A stretch of DNA of 9,962 nt from the NCBI GenBank assembly GCA_036381835.1, contig DASVCA010000148.1:1-9962 (forward strand). The letters run 5' to 3'. The position numbers and the translations under genes are program-made. This stretch comes from DASULK01 sp036381835. GTDB lineage: Bacteria > Actinomycetota > Actinomycetes > Mycobacteriales > Micromonosporaceae. Below are positions 1 to 5,457 of this stretch, one piece after another (position 1 is the first letter of the stretch; the number at the start of each line of letters is the position of its first letter). The notes under the pieces are model-generated. The model was not told where the DNA came from. It saw nothing but the letters and a program-made list of their open reading frames with translations, and did not search any database.

Positions 1-167
1 GCAGCAGCCACAGAACCCAGCCAGCCCACAAACACAAACGCACTGGCAAAACAAACACCCTGTTGAGTTCTCAAAGAACAGCAACACACCAAGGCAACAA
101 CCCCAACAAGGGAAGCCACCCCAGGGCCCGCTCCCAACCCGAACAAGCCATCCAACCCGCCCGGGCC
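1..167 (-). other. Leader region of a leftward rRNA operon (pre-16S rRNA 5' leader)
   Basis: Read on the minus strand, this stretch carries the conserved actinobacterial pre-rRNA leader: a TTTGAGAACTCAACAGGGTG block followed by a T/G-rich tract (GTTTGTTTTGCCAGTGCG and on). I know this arrangement from actinomycete rRNA operons, including mycobacterial ones, where it lies between the rRNA promoters and the 16S gene. Such leaders hold antitermination signals and the 5' strand of the RNase III processing stem. The 16S gene itself is not in the window; it should begin a short way past base 1, transcribed leftward. The right boundary is the transcription start expected from the promoter at 174-202, so it is approximate. 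Confidence 0.8.
61..80 (-). promoter_or_regulatory. boxA-like rRNA antitermination motif
   Basis: The minus strand reads TGTTCTTTGAGAACTCAACA. It matches the conserved leader block of actinobacterial rRNA operons, the proposed boxA where the Nus factors load to make rRNA transcription resistant to termination. It also holds a small inverted repeat (GTTCT-TTG-AGAAC). The assignment rests on recalled similarity, not on an alignment. Confidence 0.7.
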
Positions 168-173
168 CCCGCT

Positions 174-202
174 AGGCTAGCCACCACACCCCCGCGAGTC
201 AA
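174..202 (-). promoter_or_regulatory. Probable rRNA promoter (TTGACT-N17-TAGCCT)
   Basis: On the minus strand there is a -35 TTGACT (plus 197-202) and a -10 TAGCCT (plus 174-179) separated by exactly 17 bp. This is close to the principal sigma factor (HrdB/SigA) consensus and to known actinomycete rRNA promoters of the TTGAC-N17/18-TAGNNT type. Transcription should begin near base 167, about 90 bases upstream of the boxA-like motif, which fits an rRNA operon promoter. Confidence 0.75.
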
Positions 203-352
203 ATCGGAGAACCAACCCCGACCACCCACGAAATGCAGAACCAACCAGCGGCCCACAATCATACAACCAGAACCACCAGCCGAATCATGTGGGTCCGACA
301 GGACGGCCGCCGCAGCTCTCCACCACGTCGCCCGGCTCCCTGCCGGAAACGA

Positions 353-381
353 ATATTAGTAGACCGGTTTCCGAGACCCAA
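353..381 (-). promoter_or_regulatory. Possible second rRNA promoter (TTGGGT-N17-TAATAT)
   Basis: The minus strand has a -10-like TAATAT (plus 353-358), conspicuous in this GC-rich stretch, with TTGGGT 17 bp upstream (plus 376-381). The -35 matches TTGACA only in part. Tandem promoters are common in front of actinomycete rRNA operons, and the position about 180 bp upstream of the stronger promoter fits that pattern. It could also be a chance AT-rich patch. Confidence 0.45.
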
Positions 382-382
382 A

Positions 383-400
383 CCCACCCCCCCGGGTGGG
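383..400 (-). terminator. Hairpin with short T-run, possible second terminator upstream of the rRNA promoters
   Basis: The arms CCCACCC and GGGTGGG (7 bp, perfect) enclose a 4-base loop. On the minus strand the hairpin is followed directly by TTTGGGTCT, so it could stop leftward read-through from the lipoprotein operon before the rRNA promoters. Its T-run is also the -35 of the possible promoter at 353-381. The stem is short and the T-run weak. Confidence 0.4.
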
Positions 401-497
401 CGAGGGCTCCGCATCGGTCAGGTGCAACGCCGACCCCGCCCGGGAGATTCCCGCACCCCCGGCAAGGACATGAGCTGCGGCTCCGGCACAGGTCGCA

Positions 498-529
498 CCG
501 TACGGCCGCATGGTGCCAGGCCGGTACGG
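498..529 (-). terminator. Terminator hairpin downstream of the lipoprotein gene
   Basis: CCGTACGGCC (498-507) pairs with GGCCGGTACGG (519-529), a 10-bp stem with one bulged G and an 11-base loop, beginning 9 bases after the lipoprotein stop codon. There is no T-tract, as is usual for high-GC actinomycete terminators. Its place right after the last gene of a leftward operon is the main support. Confidence 0.55.
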
Positions 530-538
530 AACCGGTGG

Positions 539-1135
539 TCAGCAGCCTTTGCCGGTCTTGTAGCGGGTACGCAACATCTCGACCGTGCCGGCCTCGATCG
601 AGGTGACCCGTCCAGCCGAGTCGAGCTGGAAGAGTAGGCCCTTGCCCTCCTCGGTCACGAACCACGCCGGCCCGGCCGGGCCCCCCGTCAGCCGTTCACC
701 GTCCGGATGCCGCTTGCGGATGGCGTTGAGAGACATCGTCACCCGAGCGCCCTCGGCGGTACGCGCCAGCGGGGTGTCGACCATCAGGTAGATCAGCTTC
801 CCGTCCCGGAACGCCAGCGTCGGTGTGTCGTATTCCTCCATGCCCTTCGCCAGGATCCGCTCGGGGCAGTCGTCGGCCGGCGCCGCCGACGCGATCAGCC
901 CGTCCGCTTCGAGGTCGGTCAGACTGGCACCGATCAGGTACGGCCCCATCCCGCCCGGCCAGAGATCCTCCGGCGGACCCGCCGACGGCGCACCGGAGGG
1001 GGTTGCCGCCGCATCGGCGTGCTGCGTCGGAAACGGCAGCGGCTCTTCGACGGGGATATCGGTGCCGCATCCGACGACAAGGAGCAGGGTCGCCGCGCCG
1101 AGGGCGACGGCCCGCGACGTTCGGGAAGACATCAT
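539..1135 (-). CDS. Secreted lipoprotein, unknown function, downstream of ABC exporter
   Basis: A 198-residue protein with a typical lipoprotein signal peptide: basic start, hydrophobic stretch ALGAATLLLVV and the lipobox VVGC with the lipidated cysteine at 23. A proline- and alanine-rich linker (about 28-57) leads to a small domain that opens with WPGGMGPYLIGASLTDLEADGL. The mature protein has two further cysteines, C90 and the C-terminal C198, which could form a disulfide outside the cell. I do not recognise a named family. The opening resembles the short repeat of BLIP/SmpA-like alpha-beta lipoprotein domains, but that is a weak impression. GGAGG lies 6 bases before the first ATG and 9 before the second, so either may be used. 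The gene follows the permease after 76 bases and probably shares its transcript, suggesting a role as accessory or sensor for the exporter. Confidence 0.8.
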   Translation of the reverse strand: MMSSRTSRAVALGAATLLLVVGCGTDIPVEEPLPFPTQHADAAATPSGAPSAGPPEDLWPGGMGPYLIGASLTDLEADGLIASAAPADDCPERILAKGMEEYDTPTLAFRDGKLIYLMVDTPLARTAEGARVTMSLNAIRKRHPDGERLTGGPAGPAWFVTEEGKGLLFQLDSAGRVTSIEAGTVEMLRTRYKTGKGC

Positions 1136-1210
1136 CGACAGCCTCCGACACGATCGGGTAAGCGAAGAAGCCCGAGTATCCCCAATCCGGTCAAGCCGGA
1201 CGTCAGCGGT

Positions 1211-1220
1211 GTCAGCTGAC
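1211..1220. repeat. 10-bp palindrome at the permease stop codon
   Basis: GTCAGCTGAC is a perfect palindrome covering the stop codon of the ABC permease gene. It is preceded by a copy of GTCAGC (1202-1207), and GGACGTCAGC (1198-1207) can pair imperfectly with GCTGAC-GAC-GTCC to the right. It may form a weak intra-operon hairpin between the permease and lipoprotein genes. Chance is also possible. Confidence 0.3.
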
Positions 1221-2117
1221 GACGTCCTTCCGCGTGAACCGCCAGAAGGCCAGCGCGCAGAACGCGACGAAGTAGCAGATTCCCGAGATGCAGCCGAGGA
1301 CGATGTCGGTGCCCTGTACCGGTGTGGACAACAGTCCCAACCAAGCGTTGCTGTAATGGGTGGGCAGGATGTTGCGGATCGCGCCGAGCGCCTCGATCTG
1401 GTCGAGAATGCTGGACAGGATCCAGAACATCACCGCGCCCCCCACCGCACCGAGCGGAGCGTCGGTCGACACCGACAGCAGGAACGCGAGACCGGCGACC
1501 GTCAGCAGTACCACGGCCAGATAACCCAGGATGCCGAGCAGCCGCAGCACCCCTTCCCCGGGGGCGATCTCCGCGGCGACCGTGCTCTGTAAGGGCGCCC
1601 AACCGTAACGCAGGGTACCGACCAGCAACGCGGTGCCGGCGAGCAGAATCAGCGCCAGCGCCGCGTAGCCCAGCGCGACGATCAATTTCACCGCCAGCAT
1701 GCGGGCCCGCGGGACCGGGATCGCCAGCAGATACCGCAGGCTTCCCCAACTGGCCTCGCTCGCCACGGTGTCCCCGCAGAACAACGCGACCACGACGACC
1801 AACAGAAAGGACGCCGAGACGAAGATCGCGAAGAGGGCGAAGTTGAGGCCGCCCGCGGTCGCCAGATCGACGAGGCTGGCGAACCGACCCGCACCGTGTC
1901 GATCGTCGTCGCCGCTGTCGAACTGGAACGCCAACAGAATGATCAAAGGCAGCAGGACCATGAATCCCAGCGCCAACTGGGTGCGACGCCGGGCCGCCTG
2001 GCGACGCCACTCCGCGCGGATCGGAAGGGTGGCGCCCGGCCGGTAGCCGCGGGCTGCGCCGGCCGTACCGGAGTCCGGTGCCTGCCCCGTATCGCTCGAC
2101 TCCCGCAACCTCGCCAT
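1212..2117 (-). CDS. ABC-2 type transporter permease
   Basis: A 301-residue membrane protein with six hydrophobic segments at about 47-67, 89-113, 141-166, 191-216, 221-241 and 271-292, the usual layout of an ABC-2/NatB-type permease half. The stretch after the second segment (DTVASEASWGSLRYLLAIPVPRARML) is the characteristic cytoplasmic coupling region of these permeases. A basic N-terminal tail of about 45 residues precedes the first helix. The ATG at 2117 overlaps the TGA of the fusion gene by one base, and GGAG lies 7 bases upstream. A GTG three bases earlier is an alternative start giving one extra residue. The overlap indicates translational coupling to the ATPase-bearing fusion protein, so the two almost certainly form one exporter. 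The substrate cannot be read from the sequence. Confidence 0.92.
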   Translation of the reverse strand: MARLRESSDTGQAPDSGTAGAARGYRPGATLPIRAEWRRQAARRRTQLALGFMVLLPLIILLAFQFDSGDDDRHGAGRFASLVDLATAGGLNFALFAIFVSASFLLVVVVALFCGDTVASEASWGSLRYLLAIPVPRARMLAVKLIVALGYAALALILLAGTALLVGTLRYGWAPLQSTVAAEIAPGEGVLRLLGILGYLAVVLLTVAGLAFLLSVSTDAPLGAVGGAVMFWILSSILDQIEALGAIRNILPTHYSNAWLGLLSTPVQGTDIVLGCISGICYFVAFCALAFWRFTRKDVVS

Positions 2118-4954
2118 CACCGGTCTCCGCTTCCGTGCGTGTGCTCGCCCACCAAGGCCAGGAACGCGTCCTCCAGGCGGCGGCGGGGCACCACCCGGTC
2201 GACCTCGATTCCGGACCGGACCAGCGCGGCCACCACCTCGGCGCGCGGCAGGCCGGCCACATCCACCAACAAGCCGCCGTTGCCGTCCCCGCCCAGCGAC
2301 CGCACGCCGACGAGTCCGTCCAGGACCCGCTGCGCGGCGGCGACGTCGGAGACCGCGAGCTGCACCGTCGGCGAGTCACCGACGATCTCCTCGACCGGGC
2401 CGGCCGCGACGATCCGTCCCTTGTTCACCACCACCACGTGGGTGCACGTCTGCTCGACCTCGGCCAGCAGATGGCTGGAGACCAGGACGGCGCGTCCGCC
2501 GGTCGCGTACCGCTTCAGCACCCGCCGCATCTCGGCGATCTGGGGCGGGTCCAGCCCGTCCGTCGGCTCGTCCAACACGAGCAGTTCCGGCAGGCCGAGC
2601 ATCGCCTGCGCGATGGCCAACCGCTGCTTCATGCCGTGGCTGTAGGTGCGGACCTTCCGGTGCACCGACTCGCCCAGGCCGGCGATCTCCAGCGCCTCGT
2701 CGAAACGAGCGTCCGCCGCCGGTCGGCCGGTGGCCCGCCAGTACGCGCGCAGGTTCTCCAGACCGCTCAGGTGCGGAAGGAAGCCGGGCCCCTCGACGAG
2801 CGCACCGATGCGGGACAGCACCGGGGACCCGGGCACCAGCCGGTGCCCGAATATGTAGACCTCCCCGGCCGTCGGCTGGGTGAGTCCCATCAGCACCCGC
2901 AGCGTGGTGGTCTTGCCCGCGCCGTTCGGTCCGAGCAGCCCGACCACCTGGCCGCGCCGTACCTCGAAATCCACGTTGGCCACGGCGACGAACCCGTCGG
3001 CGTATTCCTTGCGCAGTGCCCGAACGACGAGCGGCACGTCGGCGTACCCCGGATGCACCGCGGTGTCGCGGCGGCGCTGGCGGCGACGCGCCATCGCGAC
3101 CGCGACGACGGTCCCCAGTACGACGGCGGTCAGCAGCCCGGCGAGCACCCAGGTCCAGACGGCGGCGGGCGACGGGATCGGTTCGCCGGTGACGGTGGGC
3201 ACCGTCACCTCGTTCGCGCCCAGGGCCACCGTGTACCGGGTCGGTTCGACCGGCCCCGCGTACCCCTGGTCGGCGGTGGCGACCACCAGCCCCAGGTGGT
3301 GGCCGGCCTCGACCCGGTGCACGACCGCGGGGAGGGTGACGGTCACCGCCTGCGCCTCGGCGACATCTGCGGGCAGGTCGGCCAACCGCACCGGGGCGAC
3401 GTGGCCGTTGACGAGGGTGACCCGCCCGGCCGGGTCGACGTCGTACAGCTTGACGAACAGGACGGCCTCGCCGGATGCCGAGGCGGCGCGGATGGAGACC
3501 TGTGGCGCGCCCACCACGGTCAGCGGCGTGTCCAGCGGTGCGGACAGGAACCAGGCGTGCTGTCCGGGCAGTTCGCTGCTGACCCCTTCGAGCAGTCCGG
3601 AGATGCCGCCGGCCATCGGCAGCGAGGAGAGCGCCGCCGGGCTGCCGTTCGGTGGGCTGGCGATCTGCTGCGGCGGGCCGAGCAGCGCCACCCGGCGGGT
3701 GTCCGTGCCGGTGAGGCCCGGGTAGTCGGCGGCGTGGTATCCGGTGGCGAGCAGCCCCCGCTCCTGTGCGTCGAACCCGGCGATCTCAGACCAGGTGAAG
3801 CTGTTCGCCGGTGCGCTGCCCGCACCCTTGACATGGTGGTCGAGCCATTGGGCGGTCAGAAGTTTTATCCGGTCCCGATCGGTTCTCGGACCTTCGCCGC
3901 CGTCGTGCCCGCCGTTGAACCAGGCGACCCGCACCGGGGTGCCGTTCGCGGCGATGCCGCGCGCGTTGGCGTCGGCTTCGGACAGCGGGAACAGGGTGTC
4001 CGCGGTGCCTTGGATCAGCAGGGTCGGCGCGGTGATGCGGTCGAGTACGTCGGCGGGGCTCGACCGCCGTAGGCGCGCCACCGCCGCCTCGGTGGCGCGT
4101 CCGGTGGTGGCGATCTCTAGGTACGCCGCGCAGATGTCGGCGGCGAATCGGCCGCAGGCGGGGTCGAACCGCTGGCCGCCGGGCGCCCCGGGAACGGGAG
4201 CGCTGAGGGGTCCGCTCGGCCCGGCCTCGGCGTCCGGTTCGTCGCCGGCGGGGCCGAAGGCGGCTTCCGGGCCGGCGAAGCCGCCGCTGCCGAAGAAGTA
4301 GCCGCCCCACGCCTTCTTGAACACGCCCTTGACGGGCGCCTGTCCGCTGGACTCGGGCAGGAGAGCGCGGGCCAGGTCGTTCCAGGTGATCATCGGGACG
4401 ATCGCGTCCACACGCGGATCGTGGGCGGCGAGCAGCAGCGCCAGCGCCCCGCCGTACGAGCTGCCGACCACGCCGACCCGGGGGTCGCCGGCGGCGTCGG
4501 TACGGATCTCCGGCCGGGTCGCCAGCCAGTCGAGTAGGCGCTGCGCGTCGCGTACCTCGTGATCCGGATGGTTGAGGTGGATCTGTCCGCCGCTGCGGCC
4601 GAACCCCCGGGCGGTGTAGGTCAGTACGGCGTAGCCGAGCCCGGCCAGCTCCTCCGCGTCCGCCCGGACGCTCTGCTTGCTGCCGCCGAAGCCGTGCGCG
4701 AGCAGCACCGCGGGCACCGGCGCGGCGGGCGATGCCTCGTCCGGCAGGTAGAGGCTGGTGTCCAGGTCGACGGGATCGGTGCCGGTCGGCCCCGAGTGGA
4801 CGGTGAGCATTCGTTCTTCGACGGTGAAGCCGTCCCGTTCCGGCCACAGCGCGGTACCGACCGCGCCGAGGAGCACCGCGGCCAGCACGATGGAGACGGC
4901 CAGCCGCCGGGATACGGCTCGGCGGATCCGCGCCGACAACGTTGGCATTGCCAT
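2117..4954 (-). CDS. Fusion: extracytoplasmic S15/CocE-type alpha/beta hydrolase + ABC transporter ATPase
   Basis: A 945-residue protein with two catalytic halves in one uninterrupted frame. Residues 18-37 form an N-terminal membrane anchor after a basic start. Residues about 60-380 form an alpha/beta hydrolase of the peptidase S15/CocE type: HGFGG (87-91) near the oxyanion site, nucleophile S166 in GSSYGG, probable acid D319 (GTADTLFP) and base H350 (FNGGHDGG). Residues about 465-590 resemble the PepX C-terminal beta-sandwich. A second helix (about 599-621) followed by ARRRQRRR leads to an ABC ATPase: Walker A GPNGAGKT (675-682), signature YSHGMKQRL (771-779), Walker B LLVLDEP (791-797) and H-loop H828. 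The positive-inside rule places the hydrolase outside and the ATPase inside. C267 and C275 could form an outer disulfide. No clear ribosome site precedes the ATG at 4954. ATG at 4948 is an alternative, with TACGGT placed as for a leaderless start. The natural substrate is unknown. Confidence 0.9.
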   Translation of the reverse strand: MAMPTLSARIRRAVSRRLAVSIVLAAVLLGAVGTALWPERDGFTVEERMLTVHSGPTGTDPVDLDTSLYLPDEASPAAPVPAVLLAHGFGGSKQSVRADAEELAGLGYAVLTYTARGFGRSGGQIHLNHPDHEVRDAQRLLDWLATRPEIRTDAAGDPRVGVVGSSYGGALALLLAAHDPRVDAIVPMITWNDLARALLPESSGQAPVKGVFKKAWGGYFFGSGGFAGPEAAFGPAGDEPDAEAGPSGPLSAPVPGAPGGQRFDPACGRFAADICAAYLEIATTGRATEAAVARLRRSSPADVLDRITAPTLLIQGTADTLFPLSEADANARGIAANGTPVRVAWFNGGHDGGEGPRTDRDRIKLLTAQWLDHHVKGAGSAPANSFTWSEIAGFDAQERGLLATGYHAADYPGLTGTDTRRVALLGPPQQIASPPNGSPAALSSLPMAGGISGLLEGVSSELPGQHAWFLSAPLDTPLTVVGAPQVSIRAASASGEAVLFVKLYDVDPAGRVTLVNGHVAPVRLADLPADVAEAQAVTVTLPAVVHRVEAGHHLGLVVATADQGYAGPVEPTRYTVALGANEVTVPTVTGEPIPSPAAVWTWVLAGLLTAVVLGTVVAVAMARRRQRRRDTAVHPGYADVPLVVRALRKEYADGFVAVANVDFEVRRGQVVGLLGPNGAGKTTTLRVLMGLTQPTAGEVYIFGHRLVPGSPVLSRIGALVEGPGFLPHLSGLENLRAYWRATGRPAADARFDEALEIAGLGESVHRKVRTYSHGMKQRLAIAQAMLGLPELLVLDEPTDGLDPPQIAEMRRVLKRYATGGRAVLVSSHLLAEVEQTCTHVVVVNKGRIVAAGPVEEIVGDSPTVQLAVSDVAAAQRVLDGLVGVRSLGGDGNGGLLVDVAGLPRAEVVAALVRSGIEVDRVVPRRRLEDAFLALVGEHTHGSGDR

Positions 4955-4996
4955 ACCGTACGCCGTGTGACGCGTCGGGGTTGGGGCGTGGCGGAG

Positions 4997-5353
4997 TCAG
5001 CGGCGGCGGATACGGACGCGGGCGGCGCGCAGCCGGCGCAGGCGGTTGACGAGCACCGGGTCGACAGCGAGCGCGGCGGGGTTGTCGAGCAGTCCGTTGA
5101 GGAGCTGGTAGTACCGGGTCGCGGAGATCCCGAAGGTGTCCCGGATGGCCTGCTCCTTGGCGCCGGCGTGCCGCCACCAGCGGCGTTCGAAGTCCAGCAC
5201 CCGGCGCTCGCGGTCGGTCAGGGCCGGCTCGGCGGGCCGGACCTGGGCCGGCACTCGGGGGGGTTGCGCCGGTTCGGCGATCGGGGACGCATCGGGGGTG
5301 TCGGCGATGTCTGGCACGTCGGTGGTGTCTGGCGCGTCCGCGGCGGGCCTCAT
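4997..5353 (-). CDS. DUF3263 family small protein, helix-turn-helix-like
   Basis: A 118-residue protein whose C-terminal half (about residues 43-118, starting LTDRERRVLDFERRWW) matches my memory of the actinobacterial DUF3263 family, including the segment GAKEQAIRDTFGISATRYYQLLN. That segment looks like a helix-turn-helix, and the end is strongly basic (RLRRLRAARVRIRRR), so DNA binding is plausible though not shown for the family as far as I know. The N-terminal 40 residues are acidic, proline-rich and probably disordered, with a threefold hexapeptide repeat. The ATG at 5353 is chosen over the GTG at 5356 because GGGGA lies 8 bases before it. The hydrolase-ABC fusion starts 42 bases downstream, so the two may be co-transcribed. 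A TAGCCT at 5390-5395, identical to the -10 of the rRNA promoter, could serve the gene, but no good -35 is visible. Confidence 0.85.
   Translation of the reverse strand: MRPAADAPDTTDVPDIADTPDASPIAEPAQPPRVPAQVRPAEPALTDRERRVLDFERRWWRHAGAKEQAIRDTFGISATRYYQLLNGLLDNPAALAVDPVLVNRLRRLRAARVRIRRR
5285..5338 (-). repeat. Three 18-bp imperfect repeats coding for D-x-P-D-x-x units
   Basis: Residues 6-23 of the DUF3263 protein read DAPDTT-DVPDIA-DTPDAS, three hexapeptides encoded by 18-bp units. The DNA copies at 5306-5323 and 5324-5341 agree at 14 of 18 positions, so this is a small in-frame tandem duplication in a disordered tail. Confidence 0.55.
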
Positions 5354-5410
5354 CACACGCTTCCCCGGGTCGAGTCGGCTGGTCTCAGCAGGCTACCCGC
5401 CGGCACGGTG

Positions 5411-5451
5411 CGCTGGACAGTCGGCGAGCCGGGCTCGCCGACTGTCCAGCG
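5411..5451. terminator. 41-bp palindromic terminator
   Basis: Two 20-base arms, perfectly complementary around a single central base (5431), run from CGCTGGACAGTCGGCGAGCC to its exact reverse complement. In RNA this gives an extremely stable stem of about 18 bp. It starts 6 bases past the stop of the APC permease gene and lies upstream of the DUF3263 gene, so it should end the leftward permease operon. There is no T-tract on either side, as in many actinomycete I-shaped terminators. Confidence 0.75.
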
Positions 5452-5457
5452 GTCAGG

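Larger units (their letters stand above)
203..497. other. Gene-free upstream region of the rRNA operon
   Basis: No credible gene lies here. Open frames on both strands are short, overlap one another and have no ribosome binding site or recognisable protein. What can be seen faces left: one strong and one weaker promoter-like element, a hairpin, and an isolated minus-strand TATGAT (plus 258-263) with no convincing -35. Nothing else stands out between 264 and 352 or between 401 and 497. Confidence 0.6.

Noticed and set aside
1168..1194. A TTGACC (minus strand, plus 1189-1194) as -35 of a separate lipoprotein promoter
   Set aside because: No TANNNT -10 lies 16-19 bases downstream; the nearest candidates are about 10 or 27 bases away.
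63..1592. Several overlapping plus-strand open frames of 98-255 residues in the rRNA upstream region and opposite the lipoprotein and permease genes
   Set aside because: No ribosome sites, low-complexity composition and mutual overlap; the region is better explained by rRNA leader, promoters and leftward genes.
1132..2379. A 415-residue minus-strand open frame overlapping the permease and the end of the fusion
   Set aside because: It is an alternative frame of the permease, whose own frame has six clear membrane segments.
2078..4072. A 664-residue open frame on the plus strand opposite the hydrolase-ABC fusion
   Set aside because: It is composed of arginine-, glycine- and histidine-rich sequence with no domain, and lies antisense to a gene with intact catalytic motifs. 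This is the usual shadow frame of GC-rich coding DNA.
2117..4954. The fusion as an artefact of a lost stop codon between two genes
   Set aside because: The junction contains a sensible membrane helix and a basic stop-transfer sequence in frame, and the ATPase begins at its normal place after a short linker, so it looks like an evolved fusion.
4946..4960. A leaderless promoter (TACGGT placed 6 bases before the ATG at 4948) for the fusion gene
   Set aside because: There is no -35 match at 17 or 18 bp upstream, so it is kept only as a comment on the start choice.
3786..5177. A 463-residue minus-strand open frame overlapping the 5' half of the fusion and the DUF3263 gene
   Set aside because: Arginine/proline-rich out-of-frame translation with no recognisable motif; it overlaps two well-supported genes.
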